NCBI GenBank assembly: GCA_910576655.1
Contig: CAJTJC010000010.1
Span: forward strand, 25,566-75,635
Direction: 5' to 3'
Origin: an uncultured Christensenella sp.
Lineage (GTDB): Bacteria; Bacillota; Clostridia; Christensenellales; Borkfalkiaceae
Length of the DNA stretch: 50,070 bases
This document shows, piece after piece, positions 1 through 6,079 of the stretch. Every line of letters starts with the position of its first letter. Positions within the stretch are counted from its first letter, which is position 1. The notes below the pieces were generated by a model. That model was not told the origin of the DNA. It saw only the letters and a list, made by a program, of their open reading frames with translations, and did not search any database. The position numbers were made by a program, and so were the translations under genes.

Positions 1-511
1 TCGGACTTTCAACCTTTGCGCCCTGCAAACCGCAAAAAAGCGCAGCAGCAGAAGCAAAATTTTCCTTACCGCCGTTTATTACCGTATTATCTGCCGTAGC
101 ATCTGTAAAATCCGCATTGCCGTCAAGCGTAAGCAGACAGTATCCGCCCCTGCACCATACCGAATACTTTTTAACGAAACTTTCTATGCCGTAAGTACCA
201 GCGCCGTAGGAAATAATGTCGGGTACGGTACCGTTCGATAGATTGAGCCTTGCCGCTTCTGCGGACAAAGAAACAACGTTGACGTAGCAGTTTTCCTTTT
301 TATTGAATTCTTTTCCTACCGTTTTAAGATAATCCGCGCGCGAGCCCTTTCCGCCCTCGAAGCTGTCAATCTGCCAGACACTCAAAACGGCATTTTCTTT
401 TACGGCTTTGACACTTTCGTTTTTAACGCAAAGGCAAATAAATGAAATTATAAAGGCAATGCATACGGAGGCAAAGGCTATTTTTCTGATTAGCGATAGT
501 TTTTTCAGCAT
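1..511 (-). CDS. Extracellular solute-binding protein, N-terminal part (cut by the window edge)
   Basis: The reading frame opens at ATG 511 and runs off the left edge, giving 170 residues without a stop. The N-terminus has a basic start and a hydrophobic stretch at about residues 10-28, so the protein is exported or membrane-anchored. The mature part begins with a strand like those of ABC-transporter sugar-binding proteins (LSVWQIDSFEGGKG), followed by a KEFNKKEN-type segment and a PDIISYGAG segment. These fit family-1 solute-binding proteins. Residues 26-28 contain cysteines, but there is no clean lipobox. The permease genes expected beside it would lie outside the window. The family call rests on the N-terminal third only. 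The start has no strong ribosome binding site. Confidence 0.7.
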   Translation of the reverse strand, partial: MLKKLSLIRKIAFASVCIAFIISFICLCVKNESVKAVKENAVLSVWQIDSFEGGKGSRADYLKTVGKEFNKKENCYVNVVSLSAEAARLNLSNGTVPDIISYGAGTYGIESFVKKYSVWCRGGYCLLTLDGNADFTDATADNTVINGGKENFASAAALFCGLQGAKVESP

Positions 512-548
512 ATTCTATTTTACTAACGAATTGCCTTAAAAATTCATA

Positions 549-576
549 GGGGGAGCAATCGTTACGATGCTCCCCC
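549..576 (-). terminator. GC-rich hairpin between yebC and the solute-binding protein gene
   Basis: A nine-pair stem (GGGGGAGCA with TGCTCCCCC) and a short loop are followed on the minus strand, after a few bases, by ATTTTT. It would end minus-strand transcription coming from yebC or insulate the gene that starts at 511. The gap between the hairpin and the T-run is longer than in a textbook terminator. Confidence 0.5.
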
Positions 577-654
577 TCGCTCAACTGTTCAGGCGTTTAA
601 ACAGCACGCAGGAACAGTTAAGCTATATATTAAAGCGCTTACGCTTATATAATT

Positions 655-702
655 AAATTGAGCATATATTTGCTTTTTATTCGCAAACAATACGCTCAAT
701 TT
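655..702 (-). terminator. Possible terminator after yebC
   Basis: The inverted repeat AAATTGAGC/GCTCAATTT lies nine bases past the yebC stop and encloses a smaller TTTGC/GCAAA stem. On the minus strand it is followed by AATTATATAAG, so the U-tract is weak. Two more small stems (584-619 and 633-646) lie between this one and the GC-rich hairpin at 549-576. Confidence 0.4.
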
Positions 703-711
703 AAAAATTTA

Positions 712-1446
712 TTATTCGTCGTCTTCGGGCAACTCGACGTTGTGATACACATCCTGCACGTCATCCAACTCGTCCAGCTTGTCAAGCATTTTCATAAACG
801 TGGCAAGCTTCTCACCGTCAAGAGTTATATAGTTCTGCGGAACCATTTTGACCGCAGCTTCCAAAAATGAAACGCCCTTATCTTCGAAATACTTCCTCAC
901 GCCTGAAAAACTTTCTGGCGTGGTTGTAATTTCATATACGTCATCCTCGACGGAATAATCCTCCGCCTCTGCCTCGAGACAGTATTCCATCATAGTGTCC
1001 TCGTCCAGAGCAACCGTTCTCTCTATTACGATAACTCCCTTGTTGTCGAACATATACGATACGCAGCCCGTATTGCCCATCTGTCCGCCACACTTAGACA
1101 TAGTCGAACGAATATCGCCAGCCGTCCTGTTGACGTTATCCGTCAACGTCTTTATGATTACGGCAGAGCCTGCAACGCCGTATCCTTCGTAGGTCAGCTC
1201 TTTATATTCCTTATCGCCAAGCTCGCCCGCCGCCTTTGCAATCGAGCGCTTTATATTTTCGTTGGGCATATTCGCAGCCTTTGCCTTTGCGATTACGTCG
1301 GCAAGCTTAGAGTTTGTATCGGGGTTGGGATTGCCCTTTGCCGCTACGGCAAGCTCTCTGCCAATCTTTGTGAATATCGCACCGCGCGCAGCATCTGTTT
1401 TGCCCTTTTTCGCGGCTATGTTGTGCCATTTTGAATGTCCTGACAT
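712..1446 (-). CDS. yebC: YebC/PmpR-family protein (TACO1 family)
   Basis: At 244 residues the protein has normal family length. It begins with the family signature SGHSKWHNIAAKKG, followed by the KAKAANMPNENIKRSI segment and the acidic C-terminal domain. Members bind DNA or ribosomes; TACO1-like proteins help translation of difficult sequences, and others act as transcription regulators. Which role applies here cannot be read from sequence. The start is supported by an AGAGAGG ribosome binding site before ATG 1446. It lies 12 bases after a SpoU-type methyltransferase gene in the same direction, in a run of translation genes. Confidence 0.93.
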   Translation of the reverse strand: MSGHSKWHNIAAKKGKTDAARGAIFTKIGRELAVAAKGNPNPDTNSKLADVIAKAKAANMPNENIKRSIAKAAGELGDKEYKELTYEGYGVAGSAVIIKTLTDNVNRTAGDIRSTMSKCGGQMGNTGCVSYMFDNKGVIVIERTVALDEDTMMEYCLEAEAEDYSVEDDVYEITTTPESFSGVRKYFEDKGVSFLEAAVKMVPQNYITLDGEKLATFMKMLDKLDELDDVQDVYHNVELPEDDE

Positions 1447-1458
1447 CTTCTACCTCTC

Positions 1459-2184
1459 TTAATTATTTTTTCTCAAAGCATACATTGCTATACCCGCCGA
1501 AACCGCTGCGTTCAAACTTTCGCAGGTTTCGCGCATAGGAATTTTAACCTTATCCGTGGCAAGCAATTTAATATCCTCGCTTATTCCCGACCCCTCGTTG
1601 CCTATGCAAAGGCAAAACTTTTCGGGCGGTTTAAACGAAAAAATATTTTTGCCATTCATATCGGCGCAAATCAGCGGAACACCGTCAAGCGCGGCAAGCA
1701 CCTCCGCGCGCGTGCCTTGACGCACCTCCACGAAAAAAATGCCGCTCATGCTTGCCCTGACCGCCTTTGGCGAATACGGGTCGGTACAATTCACCGCATA
1801 AATCTCGCCGTAGCCCGCCGCGTTTGCCGTGCGGATAATCGTGCCGAGATTACCGGGGTCCTGTATGCAATCTAAAAGCAAACAGGGCTTTTCGGGCGGT
1901 TTTAGACCGTTGTGCGGAATAGCTACCACGGCAAGAACGCCCTGCGGCGTCTTTTCCAAGGAAATGCTTTTAAATACGCTTTCGGACACTACCGTTGCGC
2001 CGGCAAACTCGCCCTCGAGCTGTTCGATACAGATAATCCGTTCGATTTTGCAGCCTGCGGCAATACATTCCTTTACCGGCTTTAAACCCTCTACGATATA
2101 CTGCCGAAGCTGTTTTCTGAATTTCTTATCGGCAAGCGATTGTACCGACTTTATTACGGGGTTGGATTTTGAAGTTATAAGCAT
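1459..2184 (-). CDS. TrmH/SpoU-family RNA 2'-O-methyltransferase
   Basis: This 241-residue protein should methylate the 2'-OH of a tRNA or rRNA nucleotide using SAM. All three SPOUT knot motifs are visible: DPGNLGTIIRTANAAG (about residues 111-126), CIGNEGSGI (about 193-201) and the C-terminal IPMRETCESLNAAVSAGIA. An N-terminal substrate-binding domain (SKSNPVIKSVQSLADKKFRKQ) precedes them, as in RlmB/TsnR-like enzymes. The gene follows rplT after a hairpin at 2206-2232. The target nucleotide cannot be assigned. The region before ATG 2184 lacks a strong ribosome binding site. Confidence 0.9.
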   Translation of the reverse strand: MLITSKSNPVIKSVQSLADKKFRKQLRQYIVEGLKPVKECIAAGCKIERIICIEQLEGEFAGATVVSESVFKSISLEKTPQGVLAVVAIPHNGLKPPEKPCLLLDCIQDPGNLGTIIRTANAAGYGEIYAVNCTDPYSPKAVRASMSGIFFVEVRQGTRAEVLAALDGVPLICADMNGKNIFSFKPPEKFCLCIGNEGSGISEDIKLLATDKVKIPMRETCESLNAAVSAGIAMYALRKNN

Positions 2185-2205
2185 ACTCTATTAAATAAAG
2201 CAATT

Positions 2206-2232
2206 CGGTCCCTATAAAACAAATAGGAACCG
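2206..2232 (-). terminator. Hairpin downstream of rplT
   Basis: A ten-pair stem (CGGTTCCTAT with ATAGGGACCG, one G-T pair) starts 13 bases past the rplT stop. On the minus strand it is followed by AATTGCTTTATTT. It probably ends or attenuates the infC-rpmI-rplT transcript before the methyltransferase gene. The U-tract is interrupted. Confidence 0.5.
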
Positions 2233-2244
2233 ATAAATTCGCTT

Positions 2245-2595
2245 TTAAAGCGCTGCCTTTGCTTTTGCAGCAAGCTCTGCAAATGCGTTTGCATCCGTTA
2301 CCGCAAGGTCTGCAAGCACTTTTCTGTTGAGAGTTATACCGGCGTTTTTAAGTCCGTGCATAAACTTTGAATACGAAAGTCCGTTAATTCTTGCAGCTGC
2401 GTTGATACGTGCAATCCAAAGACTGCGCATATCGCGCTTTCTCAGCCTTCTGCCGACGTAAGCATAATTCAAGGACTTCATAACCGCCTGACGGGCGATT
2501 CTGTAAGATTTTGATTTGTTTCCGAAATATCCTTTAGAAAGACGGAATATCTTTCTACGCTTCTTTAAAGCGTTAACCGTTCTTTTAATACGCAT
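2245..2595 (-). CDS. rplT: 50S ribosomal protein L20
   Basis: The 116-residue protein is full length for L20 and carries the conserved N-terminus RTVNALKKRRKIFRLSKGY and the RLRKRDMRSLWIARINAA core. L20 nucleates 23S rRNA folding early in large-subunit assembly. In Firmicutes it also represses its own operon by binding the infC leader. GGAGGACAG precedes ATG 2595. The gene is the third of infC-rpmI-rplT, 17 bases after rpmI. Confidence 0.98.
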   Translation of the reverse strand: MRIKRTVNALKKRRKIFRLSKGYFGNKSKSYRIARQAVMKSLNYAYVGRRLRKRDMRSLWIARINAAARINGLSYSKFMHGLKNAGITLNRKVLADLAVTDANAFAELAAKAKAAL

Positions 2596-2612
2596 TATTT
2601 TCTGTCCTCCTA

Positions 2613-2813
2613 TTAATCCTTATAAGGAATCATGGATTTGACGTTAGATTCCTGTGCCGACGAAACAAGCGTATTGGTACGCAAATTTCTCTTTCTCTTT
2701 CTGTTCTTGGTTTCTGCTTTATGGTTCTTACCGCCGTGAGGTCTTTTTACCTTGCCGGTCGAAGTGAGCCAAAAACGCTTTTTGGTGCCGCTGTGTGACT
2801 TCTGTTTAGGCAT
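2613..2813 (-). CDS. rpmI: 50S ribosomal protein L35
   Basis: This 66-residue basic protein has the L35 pattern: MPKQKSHSGTKKRFWLTSTG, then KVKRPHGGKNHKAETKNRKRKR. The length is standard. A perfect GGAGG lies just before ATG 2813. It sits between infC and rplT in the conserved order. Confidence 0.98.
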   Translation of the reverse strand: MPKQKSHSGTKKRFWLTSTGKVKRPHGGKNHKAETKNRKRKRNLRTNTLVSSAQESNVKSMIPYKD

Positions 2814-2847
2814 AATTTATCCTCCAATGAAATAATTTCTAAATTTT

Positions 2848-3363
2848 TCAGGCTTTGACGGGTGAAAGCATCATAGTAATATTTCTGCCTTCCGTCGTCG
2901 GCGCTTTATCCTGAACCGCCTTTCCTTCCAAGCCCGCAAAAAAGTCCTGCATGACCTTTACGCCTTGATAGGAACGTGCGTTTTCGCGCCCTTTCATTCT
3001 TATGGAAACCTTGACCTTGTTGCCTGCTTCCAAAAATTTGAGACACTGTTTGGTTTTGACTGCTATATCCCCGATATCTATCGTCATTGAAAGGCGGATT
3101 TCTTTAATCTCTATAACTGTCTGGTTTCTGCGGTTTTCCTTTTCGCGTTTAGCCTGCTCGTACTTGAACTTGGAATAGTCCATTATTTTGCATACAGGCG
3201 GATTTGCGTTGGGTGAAATTTTAACCAAATCAAGTCCCGCATCGTCCGCAAGGCGCTGTGCGTCCCTTGACGACATAACGCCCAGCATTTCGCCGTCGCT
3301 GCCTATAACTCTGACCTCTCTATCGCGTATGGCTTCGTTAACAGAATATAAATCCTTTATAAT
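2848..3363 (-). CDS. infC: Translation initiation factor IF-3 with a non-ATG (AUU) start
   Basis: IF-3 binds the 30S subunit, keeps it apart from 50S and checks start-codon/initiator-tRNA pairing. The first ATG (3288) would remove the conserved N-terminal segment. The frame continues upstream without a stop through VNEAIRDREVRVIGSDGEMLGVM, the normal IF-3 N-terminus. It reaches consecutive ATT, ATT and ATA codons (3366-3358) right after the ribosome binding site GGAGAGG (3374-3368). ATT 3363 gives the best spacing from GGAG and a 171-residue protein, the usual family length. AUU-type starts are known for infC and let IF-3 repress its own translation. The exact choice among the three codons is inferred. 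An attenuator leader and a strong promoter precede the gene. Confidence 0.9.
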   Translation of the reverse strand: MIKDLYSVNEAIRDREVRVIGSDGEMLGVMSSRDAQRLADDAGLDLVKISPNANPPVCKIMDYSKFKYEQAKREKENRRNQTVIEIKEIRLSMTIDIGDIAVKTKQCLKFLEAGNKVKVSIRMKGRENARSYQGVKVMQDFFAGLEGKAVQDKAPTTEGRNITMMLSPVKA

Positions 3364-3490
3364 AATACCTCTCCGTTAAATAAAAATTTCGGGCAGCATA
3401 AGCTACCCGAAAATGTTAGACCGAAGTCTTAAAATCATTATCTTGCCGCTACGATATTTCGCATGGCGAAAGGGGTAACCTTTGCTTAAC
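3364..3490 (-). promoter_or_regulatory. infC-rpmI-rplT leader with attenuator (L20-type autoregulation likely)
   Basis: The roughly 125-nt leader starts just after the promoter. It holds several small stems, such as TTTCGC/GCGAAA and GAC-TTCG-GTC. It ends in a strong terminator hairpin at 3387-3412 (TTTCGGG with CCCGAAA) followed by TTTTTA, just before the infC ribosome binding site. In Firmicutes this operon's leader is bound by L20, which promotes termination. The location and layout match, but I cannot confirm the L20-binding fold by eye. Confidence 0.7.
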
Positions 3491-3496
3491 GATAAT

Positions 3497-3525
3497 ATAA
3501 TACCTTTTTTTTATACGATTGTCAA
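3497..3525 (-). promoter_or_regulatory. Sigma-A promoter of the infC operon
   Basis: On the minus strand TTGACA (3525-3520), a 17-base spacer and TATTAT (3502-3497) form a near-consensus promoter. It lies between the thrS stop and the infC leader. Confidence 0.85.
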
Positions 3526-3544
3526 TTATTTTTCAACGGCTAAG

Positions 3545-5500
3545 TTAAAAAATTATCTTTTTTTCGTCCTCTTCCACGACTTTAGAAATAAATTCACCGA
3601 CTGATACGGTCTGCTTTTCCTCGGTTCCGCGCCTGTTCACGTTGACCGTGCCGTCTTCCGCCTCTTTATCGCCGACGACAAGTATGTAAGGCACCTTGTC
3701 AAGCTTGGCTTCGCGGATTTTATATCCGATTTTTTCGTTACGGCTATCCACCTCGCAGCGTATACCTTTAAATGTGAGCTGTTCGGCGACCTGCTTGGCG
3801 TAATCGAGCGTTCTGTCGGTAATAGGCAGGATTTTGACCTGCGTGGGGCATATCCAAAGAGGGAACGCGCCCGCATATTTTTCAATGAGGAACGCAAGCG
3901 TTCTTTCGTAACAGCCGATAGAGCTTCTATGCACGACGTAGGGATACTGTTTTGTTCCGTCGACGTCGATATACTGCATTTCAAAGCTTTCGCCAGCGGC
4001 AAAATCAATCTGAATGGTAATTAACGTATCTTCCTTTCCGTGTACGTTCTTAATCTGAACGTCGAGCTTGGGTCCGTAGAACGCCGCCTCGTCGTCCGCT
4101 TCGACGTAATCGATACCGATATCGTCGAGAATTACCTTCATCATAGCTTCGGTGTTGTTCCACGCCTCGTCGTTATCAATATATTTATCGGACTTTGAAG
4201 CTCCGCGCTTCGAGAAACGGAAAGTAACGTCGTTTCTCATTCCGAGTGCATCCAAAATATAGTACGACAGGTCAAGGCAGCGCTTGAATTCGTCTTCGAC
4301 CTGCTCCTTAGTGCAGATAATGTGACCGTCCGACAGCGTAAACTGTCTTACCCTTATAAGCCCGTGCATTTCACCCGAGGCTTCTTTTCTGTAAAGGGTT
4401 GCCGTTTCGGAATAACGGCAGGGCAAATCCCTGTACGACTTTAAGCCGTTTTTATAAATCTGATACTGGAAAGGGCACGTCATAGGACGAAGCGCCATGA
4501 TTTCCTCGCCGTCGGGCGACTCGCCGTGCTCGTCGATTTCACCGAGTACGAACATTTTGTCGCGGTAATGCGCCCAGTGGCCGGATATTTTATATAAATC
4601 GGACTTTGCCATATACGGCGTTTTTGTTATCATAAATCCGCGCTTTGCTTCCTCGTCCTCGACAAAGCGCGTTAAAATCTGTAAAATTTTAGCGCCCTTG
4701 GGCATTAGTATAGGCAAACCCTGACCGACGACGTCGGAGGTCATAAATATTCCGAGGTCGCGCCCAAGCTTGTTGTGGTCGCGCTTTTTAGCCTCCTCAG
4801 CAGCAACGAGATATTCTTCAAGCTGGCTTTTTTTTTCGAACGCAGTACCGTAAATTCTGGTAAGCATCTTGTTCTTTTCGTTCCCGCGCCAGTATGCGCC
4901 GGTAAGCGAAGTAAGCTTGAACGCCTTTATTTTACCCGTCGAAGGCAAATGCGGTCCGCGGCAGAGGTCGGTAAAAGTACCCTGCTTATAGAAGGAAATG
5001 ACCGCGTCTTCGGGTAAATCGTTTATTAGCTCCACCTTGTACTTTTCCTTATATTTCTTCATAAGCTTCAAAGCTTCCGCGCGGGGAAGCTCGTAACGCT
5101 CAATCGGAGTGTTTGCCGCTATTATTTTTTGCATTTCGCCCTCTATTTTGGCGAAATCGTCCTGCGTTATCGGCGTTTTGAAATCTATGTCGTAATAAAA
5201 TCCGTTATCGATTACGGGACCTATCGCAAGGTTGCAGGTGGGGTAAATATTTTTTATCGCCTGCGCAAGCACGTGCGCGCAGGTATGACGGTAAACCTCG
5301 AGCCCCTCTTTATCTTTAAGTGTCACTATTTCAAGCGAGTCGCCGTCATTAAGCTTTGCACTGAGGTCGCAAAGATTTCCGTTGACCTTTGCCGCAACGG
5401 CAGACCGTGCTAGCCCTTCGCTTATTGCGTGCGCCGCGTCTAAACACGAAGCGCCATCGTCAACCGAAACTACGTTTCCGTTCTTTAATTTAATTTCCAT
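3545..5500 (-). CDS. thrS: Threonine--tRNA ligase
   Basis: The 651-residue enzyme charges tRNA-Thr. In order it has an N-terminal TGS domain (residues 1-60), the editing domain with HTCAHVLAQ and TDLCRGPH zinc-type motifs, and the class II catalytic core with RPMTCPFQYQIYKN and FYGPKLDVQ. Motif 3 (HRSSIGCYERTLAFLIE) and a C-terminal anticodon-binding domain (QVKILPITDRTLDYA) complete it. Length is normal. GGAGAAT precedes ATG 5500. It is 17 bases downstream of the DUF3781 gene and both lie behind a threonine-type T-box. Confidence 0.97.
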   Translation of the reverse strand: MEIKLKNGNVVSVDDGASCLDAAHAISEGLARSAVAAKVNGNLCDLSAKLNDGDSLEIVTLKDKEGLEVYRHTCAHVLAQAIKNIYPTCNLAIGPVIDNGFYYDIDFKTPITQDDFAKIEGEMQKIIAANTPIERYELPRAEALKLMKKYKEKYKVELINDLPEDAVISFYKQGTFTDLCRGPHLPSTGKIKAFKLTSLTGAYWRGNEKNKMLTRIYGTAFEKKSQLEEYLVAAEEAKKRDHNKLGRDLGIFMTSDVVGQGLPILMPKGAKILQILTRFVEDEEAKRGFMITKTPYMAKSDLYKISGHWAHYRDKMFVLGEIDEHGESPDGEEIMALRPMTCPFQYQIYKNGLKSYRDLPCRYSETATLYRKEASGEMHGLIRVRQFTLSDGHIICTKEQVEDEFKRCLDLSYYILDALGMRNDVTFRFSKRGASKSDKYIDNDEAWNNTEAMMKVILDDIGIDYVEADDEAAFYGPKLDVQIKNVHGKEDTLITIQIDFAAGESFEMQYIDVDGTKQYPYVVHRSSIGCYERTLAFLIEKYAGAFPLWICPTQVKILPITDRTLDYAKQVAEQLTFKGIRCEVDSRNEKIGYKIREAKLDKVPYILVVGDKEAEDGTVNVNRRGTEEKQTVSVGEFISKVVEEDEKKIIF

Positions 5501-5517
5501 AATATTCTCCTATATCG

Positions 5518-5760
5518 TCACTCTATGATTTTATGTGCGGTAATAATCGTATAGCTATGTGCGTTCACCGTTACCCTGTAATTTGCCGCAACGGCATACC
5601 AGTTTTTACCTGTTCTTTCGATTTGCGTATTTTTGTTTAAAATAAGCGCTTTACACCATTGAACTACGTCTACCGCCGCAAGTCCCAAATTACGCCTTAT
5701 TCGCTCCGCGCCCATTTCGGTCGTATGCAGCCTGTCTACGTTTTCGACCAAATCATTCAT
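5518..5760 (-). CDS. DUF3781-family small protein, first gene behind the Thr T-box
   Basis: The 80-residue protein has the DUF3781 pattern: LHTTEMGAERIRRNLGL, then DVVQWCKALI, GKNWYA and a C-terminal VNAHSYTIITAHK. The family has no known function. ATG 5760 is chosen because AAAAGGAAAAATTC precedes it; the longer frame starting at 5805 would run back into the T-box terminator hairpin. It lies 17 bases before thrS, so both are probably made when charged tRNA-Thr is low. A link to threonine or tRNA-Thr metabolism is an inference from position only. Confidence 0.8.
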   Translation of the reverse strand: MNDLVENVDRLHTTEMGAERIRRNLGLAAVDVVQWCKALILNKNTQIERTGKNWYAVAANYRVTVNAHSYTIITAHKIIE

Positions 5761-5781
5761 TTGAATTTTTCCTTTTAATAA

Positions 5782-5985
5782 TAAAAATAGCGTCCCCAAG
5801 CCCATGCTTAAGGACGCAAAATTACTTTATGCGCGGTTCCACCTTAATTGCTTATAAAATAAGCCGCTTTCTATAGCCCGAATTTTATAAAAGTGGTTTC
5901 CCGTTCTCTTCGGCGACTATGCGGTTCGCAGCTGCCCCGCACTCTCTGAAAGCCCCTCGGCGGTACTTGTCTTTCAATTCAAGCG
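5782..5985 (-). promoter_or_regulatory. T-box riboswitch, threonine specifier (ACC)
   Basis: The minus strand carries the T-box core AAGGTGGAACCGCG (5845-5832), whose UGGN bulge pairs with the free tRNA 3' end. Upstream is a stem I region with CAGAGAG and GCTGCGAACCGC. The specifier loop reads GAA-ACC-A, with ACC (Thr) at 5897-5895. A terminator hairpin follows (5790-5817, GCGTCC/GGACGC) with TATTTTTATT. Uncharged tRNA-Thr should stabilise the antiterminator and switch on the DUF3781-thrS pair. The specifier reading fits the downstream thrS. Confidence 0.9.
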
Positions 5986-5992
5986 TATAAAT

Positions 5993-6021
5993 ATTTTATT
6001 ACAATAATTGCCGTTTGTCAA
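5993..6021 (-). promoter_or_regulatory. Promoter of the T-box/thrS transcript
   Basis: TTGACA (6021-6016), a 17-base spacer and TAAAAT (5998-5993) lie on the minus strand just upstream of the T-box stem I. Confidence 0.85.
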
Positions 6022-6029
6022 TAATTTAA

Positions 6030-6058
6030 TTGCCAATTTTTAATTTAAAAGGTATAAT
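6030..6058 (+). promoter_or_regulatory. Promoter of leuS
   Basis: On the plus strand TTGCCA (6030-6035), a 17-base spacer and TATAAT (6053-6058) lead to a very short leader with GAGAGGA before the leuS ATG. No T-box or other riboswitch fits in this leader, unlike the divergent thrS. Confidence 0.8.
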
Positions 6059-6079
6059 CTTAATCGAGAGGATTTTTTT

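Noticed and set aside
512..545. Fourth leaderless start at the solute-binding protein gene (TAAAAT five bases before the ATG)
   Set aside because: The -10-like box is there, but no acceptable -35 box lies 16-18 bases upstream. The evidence is too weak to add it to the leaderless set.
2848..3288. IF-3 starting at ATG 3288
   Set aside because: It would lack the conserved N-terminal segment and has no ribosome binding site. The frame extends to a good site with non-ATG starts.
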